Assembly (NCBI GenBank): GCA_902465115.1
Contig: CABQMC010000008.1
Location: forward strand, 1 to 20,662
Source: an uncultured Collinsella sp.
GTDB taxonomy: Bacteria > Actinomycetota > Coriobacteriia > Coriobacteriales > Coriobacteriaceae
Length of the DNA stretch: 20,662 bases
Direction: 5' to 3'
A model generated the notes under the pieces. That model was not told the origin of the DNA. It ran no database searches and saw only the letters and a list, made by a program, of their open reading frames with translations. Shown one piece after another: positions 1-7,446 of the stretch. The first letter of the stretch is position 1. The number at the start of each line of letters is the position of its first letter. The translations under genes and the position numbers were made by a program.

Positions 1-193
1 AAGCACATTAAGTGCTTTCCTTTGCGTGCGGAACTCGCGACAAACTTAACCCGCGCCCGCCGGCCCCGGAGACCCTCCCTGCCGTCACTATGTTCAACCA
101 GTTTTGCGGGCGTGCGCCGCTGCGCGGCTAGCCCGCGTGCTCCTCGGCGGGGTTGTCTAAGATTGTTGTTGGACTTCGACCTTTTGCTCAAAG
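1..193. other. non-coding stretch at left edge with one strong hairpin
   Basis: No convincing gene is seen here. A strong hairpin lies at 106-136 (outer arms GCGGGC/GCCCGC, inner arms GCCGC/GCGGC around TGC). On the minus strand an AAAGGA ribosome-binding-like stretch at about 19-24 lies nine bases before an ATG at 8-6, so a leftward gene may begin at position 8 and leave the window. In that case this stretch would be its promoter and leader. I could not match it to SRP RNA, RNase P RNA, tmRNA or a known riboswitch by eye. Confidence 0.35.
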
Positions 194-228
194 AAAAACG
201 GGAGATGCGGTCTGCATCTCCCGTTTTT
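194..228 (-). terminator. intrinsic terminator after the phosphoesterase gene
   Basis: A perfect 15-bp stem (194-208 with 214-228) surrounds a five-base loop. It has an A run on one side and a T run on the other, so it can work in both directions. It begins eight bases beyond the stop codon of the leftward phosphoesterase gene and should end that transcript. Confidence 0.9.
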
Positions 229-235
229 GTTGCAC

Positions 236-703
236 CTACTCTAGGTCAATAAATTTGGTGCTCAGGATCTTGCCGTCCTTGACGAGCATTCTGGCCATGG
301 TGGGGCCTCGGCTGCCTCTGGGGTAGCTGGCGCTGCCGGGGTTGAGGACTAGACAGCGGCCTACTTGGGCTTCTTTGGTTACGTGGGTGTGACCGTTGAT
401 GGCTACGTCTACGGATCCCACCGGGAGGTCTTCGCGGTAGTGGGCTACGGCAAATTTGAGGCCTTCGTAGGTGAAGAGGGCCAGACGGTCTACATCCGGG
501 CCGTAGTCGCGGTAGTAGTCGTTGTTTCCTAGGACCGCTCGCACGGGGGCGATGGTACATAGATGCTCGTAATCCATCTCTGAGGTGAGGTCTCCGGCGT
601 GGATGATCAGATCTGCGCCCTTGAGCTCGTCCAGAAGCGCGGGAGAAAGATAGCCGTGGGTGTCCGAGATGATGTCGATGCGCTTGGCGCTTGCACTGTT
701 CAT
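236..703 (-). CDS. YfcE-family metallophosphoesterase
   Basis: A 155-residue cytoplasmic protein of the calcineurin-like phosphoesterase superfamily, YfcE/MJ0936 type. These enzymes use two metal ions to hydrolyse phosphodiesters; the natural substrate is usually unknown. All metal-binding blocks are visible in order: SDTHG (13-17), HAGDL (35-39), GNND (59-62), AHY (87-89), GHTH (104-107) and the NPGS closing motif (121-124). The length is slightly short for the family but nothing catalytic is missing. The ATG at 703 is preceded by GGAAGGGA at a usable distance. It stands alone between two terminators: the one at 743-792 ends the regulator transcript, leaving only about 40 bases for a private promoter, so it may depend partly on read-through. 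Confidence 0.9.
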   Translation of the reverse strand: MNSASAKRIDIISDTHGYLSPALLDELKGADLIIHAGDLTSEMDYEHLCTIAPVRAVLGNNDYYRDYGPDVDRLALFTYEGLKFAVAHYREDLPVGSVDVAINGHTHVTKEAQVGRCLVLNPGSASYPRGSRGPTMARMLVKDGKILSTKFIDLE

Positions 704-742
704 GGGATCCCTTCCGCAAAAAACGATTCGGCAGATACATAC

Positions 743-792
743 AAAAAGGCCCCACGGCTCCGCAGACGATGGGTCTACAGGGCTGCGGGGCC
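743..792 (-). terminator. intrinsic terminator after LytTR regulator 1
   Basis: Arms GGCCCC (748-753) and GGGGCC (787-792) close a longer imperfect stem that contains an inner AGAC/GTCT helix (764-767 with 773-776). On the minus strand the stem is followed by five T residues (743-747 on the plus strand). It starts six bases past the stop codon of the response regulator. Confidence 0.85.
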
Positions 793-798
793 AGTGTG

Positions 799-1515
799 CT
801 AGAGACTCAGGGCCTTCTTAAGCGGCACGACGCGGCGGCGCGAAACCGGCACGCGTTCGTCGACGCCCGTAATGCCCAGCTGGATGGCACCCGAGGGCAC
901 CGTCTCGACATCCGTGACGCACGCCAAGTTGACGATATAGCGGCGGTGAACACGGAAGAAGCCAAAATCGCAGAGCTTGGCCTCAAACTGCGCCAGCGAG
1001 GTCGTCGACAAAAAGCGATCATCGACGGTATAGATGCAGGAGTAATCGTCCTTGGCCATGATAAAGCGAATGTCGTCCACGGGAATGAGCACCTTGCGGC
1101 CGCCCTTTTCCACCGGGATACGCTCGATGGTCACCTTGCTGTCCGTAACCGGCTTGGTGCGTTGCATGACCTTCTCGATCGCGCGATCCAAGCGAGCTTC
1201 CTCGACCGGCTTCATCAGATAATCGACGGCATCCACGTCGAATGCCTCGACCGCATGGTCACTATACGCAGTCACAAACACGATCGCCGGCGGATTTTTG
1301 AGCTTATGCAGCGCCTCGGCAAGTTGCAGGCCCGAGGCACCGGGCATCGAGATATCGAGAAACACGACATCCACGCGACTTTCCATAAGCATCTCGATGG
1401 CGGAGCGGACGCTCGACGCCTCCGTGATCGTGCCGATCTTGCCCGTTTGCTCGAGCAGGAAGCGAAGCTCCGAGCGAGCCGGCGCCTCATCATCCACAAT
1501 CATCGCACGCAGCAT
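799..1515 (-). CDS. LytTR-family response regulator (system 1)
   Basis: A 238-residue AgrA/LytR-type regulator. The receiver domain occupies about 1-120, with the acidic pocket VDDE (7-10), phospho-acceptor Asp54 in VFLDISMPG, Thr82 and Lys102 in MKPVEEARL. The LytTR DNA-binding domain covers about 135-238 and contains FFRVHRRYIVNL and VPVSRRR. I chose the ATG at 1515 because AAAGG lies ten bases upstream; an upstream TTG at 1536 would add seven residues but places that AAAGG inside the coding sequence. It is the last gene of a glycosyltransferase-kinase-regulator run. Its partner kinase is disrupted, so phosphorylation may come from the neighbouring paralogous kinase or another donor (inference). 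LytTR regulators often control cell-envelope, adhesion or competence functions. Confidence 0.92.
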   Translation of the reverse strand: MLRAMIVDDEAPARSELRFLLEQTGKIGTITEASSVRSAIEMLMESRVDVVFLDISMPGASGLQLAEALHKLKNPPAIVFVTAYSDHAVEAFDVDAVDYLMKPVEEARLDRAIEKVMQRTKPVTDSKVTIERIPVEKGGRKVLIPVDDIRFIMAKDDYSCIYTVDDRFLSTTSLAQFEAKLCDFGFFRVHRRYIVNLACVTDVETVPSGAIQLGITGVDERVPVSRRRVVPLKKALSL

Positions 1516-1587
1516 AGGGATAAAACCTTTCGTCAACTAACTACGCCGGGCATCCGTCGCATGACGTTGAGCCCGTAGCCTTTTATT

Positions 1588-2920
1588 TTACTCTTGAATG
1601 TCAAAGATGCTCTCTGACAAATCAAGATGAAGGAGCACTTTGGTGCCCTTGCCCGGCGCCGATTCGACACGCGTATAGGAGTGCGGCCCATAAAAGCGAT
1701 GGATGCGCTCCGAAATATTGTGCATGGCCACACCGGCGCCGCCACCCTGGGGAGAGCTGGCGTCGGGACGGGCAGAGCGCTCGTCAAACAGTCTGGCGGC
1801 GGTACCCTCATCCATTATCGGCCACGGCAATCAAGATTGCATCCTCGCCGTCTTGGTGAACGGTCACGTCGATCCTCAGGGCGTCGTCATCGCCCATACC
1901 ATGACGCACGGCGTTCTCGACAATCGGCTGGATCACGAACGCCGGCACCAGCGTATCTTCCACGTCCTCGGACACATCGAACGTCGCAAGCACGCGGTCC
2001 TCGCCAAAGCGGGCCTTCTCAAAGGTAAGGTAGCGCTTGGTCTGTGCAACCTCACGCGAGACCGGAATAAGCGATCCCGAGTTGTCGAGCGTGGCACGAT
2101 AGAACGATGAGAACTCACGAAGCAGCTCGCGGGCCCGCAGCGGGTCGGTGCGCGTAAACGATGCAATGGTGTTCAGCGTGTTGAACAGGAAGTGCGGGTT
2201 AATCTGCGCTTGCAGCGCACGCACCTCGGCGCGCGCCGTGAGTTCCTTTTGCACCTCGAGCTCGTGGATGGCGAGCTGCGTGGACAAGATCTCGGCAAAG
2301 CCCGAGGCAAGCGCGTACTGGGTACGGTCGACGGCGCGCGGGGTCTTGTAGTAGAACTTAAGCGTGCCGACGGTACGATCGCCCACCTTGATGGGGGCGA
2401 TAATGCCGGCGGGGACTTGGTTGTGCGAGCCGTCCGACCCCACGACATCCACCATACGGTTGAACGACTGCACGATGCCATGTTCGATAACGTAGCGTGT
2501 GGCAAGCGTGTGGATGGGAGAATCTGGCAGTAGTTTTTCCTCAAACTCGCCCGCGCAGGCCAACACGTTGCCCTCGTCGGTGATGGCCACCGTCATGGCG
2601 CGCGTCTCGGGCAAAATGCGCCGGCACACCAAACGCGCCGACTCCTGCGTCAGACCGCCCTTAATGTCCTCGAGCATGGCCGAGGCCACCGAGAGCGTCT
2701 CCTCGGTGTACTGGGAGCGCACCGAATCGGGATTGAGCGTCAAAAAGATAAAGATGCACAGAAAGATGCACAGCAGCGCGCAGGCAATCACCGTGGCGAT
2801 CGGCTCGATACCGGTCACCAAGGCAAAAATAAAATACACCAGCACGCAAATGGCGCAGGCAACGGCAATGATGCGAAAGATTGATATTGAACTATCGCGC
2901 TGGGCGCGGCGGTCGATCAT
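1588..2920 (-). pseudogene. LytS-type sensor histidine kinase, frameshifted in the ATPase domain
   Basis: The 5' frame (2920 to 1808, 370 residues) has two membrane segments (about 15-36 and 39-61), a GAF-like sensor region (about 75-215), the His_kinase block QINPHFLFNT with phospho-acceptor His243, and the ATPase N box PIVENAVRHG (about 332-341). It then reads VADNG and stops at TGA (1808-1810). The rest of the ATPase domain continues in another frame from about 1815 to 1588: MDEGTAARLFDE, the G2 box GGGAGVAMHN, then GKGTKV. Joining the frames leaves the G1 box short: DNG-x-G-M is expected, but only one base separates the Asn and Asp codons. This fits an approximately 11-bp loss between short ATGG repeats. 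A kinase ending at VADNG lacks the ATP lid and G2 box and should not phosphorylate. The start ATG overlaps the glycosyltransferase stop as ATGA, implying translational coupling. A true assembly error cannot be excluded. Confidence 0.85.
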
Positions 2921-4104
2921 TCGGCCCCCTCCAGGATACTGATCAGTTGTGCGTCACGCCAAAGCCCGTCCATGATCTTGGGCCAAAAGCTCTGGAAACG
3001 CAGATAGCTTGCAGCGTTTTGGCGCGCATAGGCCTTTGCCTCGCCGATACCATGGCGCCAGATGCGCAGGTAGCCCTCATGCTCGCGGGTAAACACGCTG
3101 CGGACCATAGCGGTCTTGCGCACGCGATCGTCGAGCTCGCGCGAAATCCACGGGCCCGGGTAGGGCATGAGTGATGCCGCCGTAACGGGAATGAGCTCCT
3201 TTTGATGCGCGGCGAATGTCAACTTGGCCCGTTCGTAGTACCAACGGTATACATCCTGCATAAAGCGCGGTGAGCGCTTTTCGGACTCCGGAGGCAGATG
3301 GCGCACGGTCCACTCGTTATCGAACCACACGTCGTAGCCAAACATGCGCATGTTAAAGAGGTAATCCAAGTCCTCGCCGCGGGTGATAAACGGGTCAAAG
3401 GCCACACGCGTAAAGGCGCGGGCGTGCAGGGCCATCAGGCCGCCGCACACGTAGTTGGAGCGCGAGATGCGAGTGCCCGAGAGCGCCTTTTTCATCCAAC
3501 GGTTGAACTCGATGCGCTTGGTCCACCAACGATGGCAGATGCCCGCCTTGTCCGTGGGAGCCAGCGGCGAGCCGTCGCGATCGTAGAAATAGCCGCTCTT
3601 GACCAAGATCGGCAAGCCCTGACGTGTCTGCTGCCCCAACGCATAGGTCGCGCGCTTCATAAAGTCGGCGTCGATGACAGTCTCATCGTCATCCAAAAAG
3701 ATAACCGCGTCATGCCCCAGCACAGCGGCACAGGCTAGCCCCATGTTGCGGATGGCACCGTAGCCTCGCAGGCTCACGCACTCGCCCGAACCCTTGGGCG
3801 CGATCTGAGCAACCCGGTCTGCGATGCGCGAGGCCTGGGTGTTGGTGACAACGGTGACCTTGAGCGTGGGATGCGCGTCGACAATCTCGCGCACGCGCAG
3901 CGACACATCGGCTGTGGCAGAAACGGGACAGACCACCAAAAGGATGATGCGCGGGATGTCACGTACCTGCTCAAGCGAGGCCAGGCAGCGGTCGAGTTCG
4001 GGATTGTCGGCGTTGAGTCGCGTCGAATGATCATAGGTGCCAGGGGCGTTTGCGCAAGCGTCATCGCCCGCCCAATACGCTGGAATCACGACCGTGGCGT
4101 TCAT
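2917..4104 (-). CDS. family 2-type glycosyltransferase
   Basis: A 395-residue protein with the GT-A fold of family 2 glycosyltransferases, which transfer a sugar from a nucleotide-sugar donor. It begins with the typical TVVIPAYW strand, carries a DxD-like metal/donor site FLDDDE (136-141), a GGLMALHARAF acceptor-side segment (221-231), and the catalytic acidic motif TRGEDLDYLF (241-250). No membrane segment or signal peptide is seen, so it probably acts on the inner membrane face or in the cytosol. The acceptor and sugar are unknown. The ATG at 4104 follows GGGAGG. Its stop overlaps the start of the LytS-type kinase by four bases, so an enzyme is tied to a signalling pair. A wall or capsule sugar role is plausible but not shown. 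A strong terminator lies just before its ribosome-binding site. Confidence 0.88.
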   Translation of the reverse strand: MNATVVIPAYWAGDDACANAPGTYDHSTRLNADNPELDRCLASLEQVRDIPRIILLVVCPVSATADVSLRVREIVDAHPTLKVTVVTNTQASRIADRVAQIAPKGSGECVSLRGYGAIRNMGLACAAVLGHDAVIFLDDDETVIDADFMKRATYALGQQTRQGLPILVKSGYFYDRDGSPLAPTDKAGICHRWWTKRIEFNRWMKKALSGTRISRSNYVCGGLMALHARAFTRVAFDPFITRGEDLDYLFNMRMFGYDVWFDNEWTVRHLPPESEKRSPRFMQDVYRWYYERAKLTFAAHQKELIPVTAASLMPYPGPWISRELDDRVRKTAMVRSVFTREHEGYLRIWRHGIGEAKAYARQNAASYLRFQSFWPKIMDGLWRDAQLISILEGAE

Positions 4105-4125
4105 GCCTTACCCTCCCTGCAACAC

Positions 4126-4160
4126 AAAAACGGGACGCCGCCAAACACAGGCGACGCCCC
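4126..4160 (-). terminator. strong intrinsic terminator 21 bases before the glycosyltransferase start
   Basis: An 11-bp stem pairs 4132-4142 with 4150-4160 around a seven-base loop. On the minus strand the stem is followed by five T residues (4126-4130). The two non-Watson-Crick positions become G-U pairs only in the minus-strand RNA, supporting that orientation. It lies 116-150 bases after the MFS gene stop and immediately before the glycosyltransferase ribosome-binding site, so it may serve as both terminator and attenuator. Confidence 0.85.
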
Positions 4161-4177
4161 GCGACCTAGCTGATTCC

Positions 4178-4183
4178 ATCATA
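4178..4183 (-). promoter_or_regulatory. weak candidate -10 box before the glycosyltransferase operon
   Basis: TATGAT on the minus strand is the best -10-like hexamer in the 4161-4275 gap. The best upstream partner, TTGCGA, lies about 21 bases away, which is too far for a standard promoter. If used, transcription would start just before the terminator hairpin, giving an attenuator-like arrangement. Confidence 0.2.
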
Positions 4184-4275
4184 CCCACTTGGGCAAATCA
4201 TTGCTCGCAAGTCGCAATGTTTATTGCGGATAACCCCAAAAGAGTACCGTGGACAGGCACAATAGCCGCTCGCTC

Positions 4276-5535
4276 CTATGCGGCATGCTCTGCCGCCCGA
4301 GTCATGCGGGACAGGCGGACCAGCAGCATAAAGCCAACGATCAGCAGCACGCCAATGGAAAGGACGCCCAGCGACGGGTTGCCGGTCAGCGAGGTGACGA
4401 CCGACACTAGGAAAGTGCCCATGACGCTTGCATAGCGACCGAAGATGTCAAAGAAGCCGTAGTACTCGTTGGACTTTTCCTTGGGGATAATGCGGCCAAA
4501 GTAGCTACGGCTGAGCGCCTGCACGCCGCCCTGGAACAGGCCGACCATAATGGCAAGCACCCAAAACTCAAAGGCGGTCTTTAGGAAGAACGCGGCGAAC
4601 AGCACAATGCCCATATAGGCGGCGACTGCCACCAAGATCATGTTGAGCGTGCCCACGCGGCCGGCGAGCTTGCCGTAGATGATGGCGGACGGAAAGGCCA
4701 CGAACTGCGTAACGAGCAGCGCCAGGACCAACTGGGTCGAATCGATGCCCAAGGCCGATCCGTAGCTGGTTGCCATGGAAATGACCGTATGGACACCATC
4801 GATGTAGAAGAAGAACGCGATCATGTAGACCAGCACGGGCTTGTTGTGAGCGATCTCGCGCATGGTGTGTCCGACCTCGGAGAACACGCCGCCCACGATG
4901 TGGCCGATGGTGTCCTGGGGACCGCGCTCGCGACCGTACTTTTGCTTATAGGTGCGAATGAGCGGCAGGGTAAAGATGAGCCACCAGGCACCAGTGATGA
5001 CAAACGACAGACGCGTTGCCAGCATGGTGGGGACGCCAAGAGCGGGGCCACCCATGATAAGCGCCAAGCAGATGATGAACGGCACGGTGGAACCGATGTA
5101 GCCCCAGGCATAGCCCGAGCTGGACACGGCGTCCATGCGCTCGTCAGTGGTAATGTCGGGCAGCATGGCGTCGTAAAACGTCATAGAAGAGTTAAGGCCG
5201 ATGGTGCACAGCACGTACACGGTCAAAAATGCCATGGCGGACATTGGGATAGCCTGCGCCAGGCAAAGCACCAGGCCCGTGAGGAAGAAGCCCAAGAAGA
5301 ACTTGATCTTGTTGCCGGCGTAGTCGGCAAGCGCGCCCAGAATGGGCATGAGCATGGCGATGACCAGCGAGGCGATCGTCTGCGCATTGCCCCAGGCGAC
5401 CACCAGGTCGGCCGAAGAAGCGCCGGTATTGATGGCGTTAAAGTAAATGGGCACCACCGAGGTATTGAGCAGCACGAGGGCCGAATTGCCCACATCATAC
5501 ATAACCCAGTTACGCTCGAGCTTGGTGTATTTCAT
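4276..5535 (-). CDS. MFS transporter, UMF1 family
   Basis: A 419-residue polytopic membrane protein with about twelve hydrophobic segments. The N-terminal WVMYDVGNSALVLLNTSV block matches the signature of the UMF1 family (related to the Atg22 vacuolar effluxers), and the loop ADYAGNKIKFF matches the MFS cytoplasmic loop 2-3 motif. A second cluster, GLFQGGVQALSRSYFGRIIP (about 336-355), is also typical of this family. Substrates of bacterial UMF1 proteins are poorly defined; amino-acid efflux is suggested by the fungal relatives only. The ATG at 5535 follows AAGGGG at eight bases. It lies 101 bases after the phospholipase-like gene with no terminator between, so the two may be co-transcribed, ending at the terminator 4126-4160. 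Confidence 0.9.
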   Translation of the reverse strand: MKYTKLERNWVMYDVGNSALVLLNTSVVPIYFNAINTGASSADLVVAWGNAQTIASLVIAMLMPILGALADYAGNKIKFFLGFFLTGLVLCLAQAIPMSAMAFLTVYVLCTIGLNSSMTFYDAMLPDITTDERMDAVSSSGYAWGYIGSTVPFIICLALIMGGPALGVPTMLATRLSFVITGAWWLIFTLPLIRTYKQKYGRERGPQDTIGHIVGGVFSEVGHTMREIAHNKPVLVYMIAFFFYIDGVHTVISMATSYGSALGIDSTQLVLALLVTQFVAFPSAIIYGKLAGRVGTLNMILVAVAAYMGIVLFAAFFLKTAFEFWVLAIMVGLFQGGVQALSRSYFGRIIPKEKSNEYYGFFDIFGRYASVMGTFLVSVVTSLTGNPSLGVLSIGVLLIVGFMLLVRLSRMTRAAEHAA

Positions 5536-5636
5536 GGACAGGGCCCCTTCGTATTTGCCCGATATGCAGTTAGTTCATCGTACCCCAATTGTCCAGAAGC
5601 GCCGGTAAGGATTCGGCAAAGGGGCACGCACGATCC

Positions 5637-6581
5637 CTACTCCTCGCGGTCGAACTCTTCGTCGGCGCCGAGCACGCGACCGCTGTAATTGACGTGGTTG
5701 GTCACGGCTTCCATATCGCCGGTCTCGATAAAACGTGCGACCGTGCACTCGTAATCGACCAGCGCGCGATCAAAGACCTCGGGGAAACTCTCGTTCGAGA
5801 CCTCGTCGGTAAAGGGATTCTTCCATGTCAGATGGCCCAGGTTACCGGTGCGCTCGGGCAGCTCCGTCGTCACGCGATGGGCAAGGCCGTCGAGCAGCGA
5901 GTAGTCGTGCACCAAGCCCTCAACCAGCGAGATCGCGCGCGTCTTTGCGGAGCCGGCCGGCTCAATCGCGCGGTAAAGTCGCTGCATATTGGCAACGGCA
6001 GCACCGTACTCCCCCGCCGGAATGTCAATGCCGTACACGCGTCCGGCAACATAGCTCATCAGCACGCCGGCCACGCGATTGATGCGATCGGTAGTGACGA
6101 TCTCGCCCGCCGGCGGGTAATCGTCGACCGTAGCGCCATCGCGTTTAAGCTGCAGCATCAGTACATCCAGGTCGCTCTCGATCACGGCATGGACCTGACT
6201 GCTCGAATCCTCAAGCTCTGAATCGGACTCCACGATGCCAAACTGCTGCTCATAGACAAAGGGGTGGGCGTTGCGGTCGAGCACGTAATGAGACAGCAGG
6301 CCCAGCGCAAAGGCGCGACCCAAGCTGGCGTCGCGCGGCAGCAGATGCGACACGCCGTCGCGCAGGCACGCGAACTGGCGAGACATGCGCGACCGATGCA
6401 TGACCTGCGCCAGCAGCGTGCAGTCGGAAACACGCGGTGTCAGAATGTGAAAGAAAAACGGGTCGGGGCCTTGGTTGCCCAAGATAAAGGCAATGCGCTC
6501 TTCATCGGACGTGATGACGCCCTGCGGAAGACGGTCGATGCTTTCCTCGCCAAACAGATGATGGGTGATAAGCGCGGGCAT
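5637..6581 (-). CDS. zinc-dependent phospholipase C-family protein
   Basis: A 314-residue protein resembling the zinc-dependent phospholipase C family (PF00882 type), an all-helical fold with a cluster of His/Asp metal ligands. Visible blocks are MPALITHH at the N-terminus (His7, His8), GNQGPDPFFFH (35-45), LSHYVLDRNAHPF (96-108, with His98, Asp102 and His106) and HAVIESDLD (131-139). Clostridial phospholipase C enzymes are secreted with a lipid-binding C-terminal domain. This protein shows no signal peptide and no such domain, so it is probably intracellular and its substrate is unknown. I use the ATG at 6581 because GAAAGG sits seven bases upstream and the protein then begins with the conserved MPALITHHLFGEE; a start at 6611 would add ten unconserved residues. 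It follows regulator 2 by 92 bases without an obvious terminator. Confidence 0.82.
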   Translation of the reverse strand: MPALITHHLFGEESIDRLPQGVITSDEERIAFILGNQGPDPFFFHILTPRVSDCTLLAQVMHRSRMSRQFACLRDGVSHLLPRDASLGRAFALGLLSHYVLDRNAHPFVYEQQFGIVESDSELEDSSSQVHAVIESDLDVLMLQLKRDGATVDDYPPAGEIVTTDRINRVAGVLMSYVAGRVYGIDIPAGEYGAAVANMQRLYRAIEPAGSAKTRAISLVEGLVHDYSLLDGLAHRVTTELPERTGNLGHLTWKNPFTDEVSNESFPEVFDRALVDYECTVARFIETGDMEAVTNHVNYSGRVLGADEEFDREE

Positions 6582-6673
6582 AATGATCCTTTCGATTTCA
6601 TTCGATGCCACCCATTATGCCCACCGCGCGCCCATGCCAAACCTGCGATGGTAAACGACGGCATGCAGACCGT

Positions 6674-7408
6674 CTACGCAAGCCCCAAGTGTGCTTTAAC
6701 CTCGGCAGCGCGACGGCGGGACACGGGCACCGTCGAGGTTACGCGATCGAGTCTGAGCTCCATAAGACCCGTGGAACCGATCTCGACATTGTGCACGTCT
6801 TCCAAATTGACCAGATAGCTGCGGTGGACACGGATAAAGCCCTCGGAGGCCAGGCGCCGCTCGAGCGAGGAAATCGACTCATTGATCAGGTATGTTCCCT
6901 CGGCGCAGACGGCGTTGCAAAAATCGGCACGCGCCTCAAAGTAGCAGACATCCGCCACGGGAATGAACACCTTTTTGCCCCCGCGATCCACCGTCAGGCG
7001 CAAAGGCTGGCGCGGAGCGTGGATAACACGACGGACACCCAAGGCCGCCTCGATCTTGTCGAGTGCCTTTGACAGGCGTGCGTCCTCGACCGGCTTGACG
7101 ACATAATCGACGGCATCGAGGTTATAGGCATCAGCCGCATACTCGGCAAATGCCGTCACAAACACCACGACCGGCGGCGTCTTTAGGTTCTGCAGCGTCT
7201 CGGCAAGCTCAATTCCCGAGCGACCGGGCATGGTAATGTCTAAAAACAGCACGTCGGGCTTGTTCGACAGAATCGACTCCACGGCTTCGGTGACATTGCC
7301 CGCCTCGGCAATCTGACCCACACGCGTATCCTTTTCCAACAGATAGCGTAACTCAGCCCTAATGGGAGGCTCGTCATCAACCACCAAGATGTTCCAGCCT
7401 TCGGACAT
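6674..7408 (-). CDS. LytTR-family response regulator (system 2)
   Basis: A 244-residue receiver plus LytTR DNA-binding protein. The receiver shows VVDDE (9-13), phospho-acceptor Asp57 in LFLDITMPG, Thr85 and Lys105 in VKPVEDARL. The LytTR domain (about 140-244) carries FIRVHRSYLVNL and VPVSRRR. It is clearly a paralogue of the regulator at 799-1515, sharing the same motifs and spacing. The ATG at 7408 is preceded by GAGGGG and lies 38 bases after its cognate kinase, so the two are almost certainly one operon. The following phospholipase-like and MFS genes may be in the same transcript. Its targets cannot be read from the window. Confidence 0.93.
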   Translation of the reverse strand: MSEGWNILVVDDEPPIRAELRYLLEKDTRVGQIAEAGNVTEAVESILSNKPDVLFLDITMPGRSGIELAETLQNLKTPPVVVFVTAFAEYAADAYNLDAVDYVVKPVEDARLSKALDKIEAALGVRRVIHAPRQPLRLTVDRGGKKVFIPVADVCYFEARADFCNAVCAEGTYLINESISSLERRLASEGFIRVHRSYLVNLEDVHNVEIGSTGLMELRLDRVTSTVPVSRRRAAEVKAHLGLA

Positions 7409-7446
7409 ATGTGCTTCCCCTCTTTTTCTCTCAATCCAACCGCGTG

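Noticed and set aside
1..193. Structured RNA gene (SRP RNA, RNase P RNA, tmRNA) at the left edge
   Set aside because: The conserved blocks of these RNAs could not be found on either strand; only one strong hairpin is present.
691..1578. Rightward open frame of about 295 codons opposite LytTR regulator 1
   Set aside because: The opposite strand has full receiver and LytTR motifs; this frame crosses a terminator and has no family resemblance.
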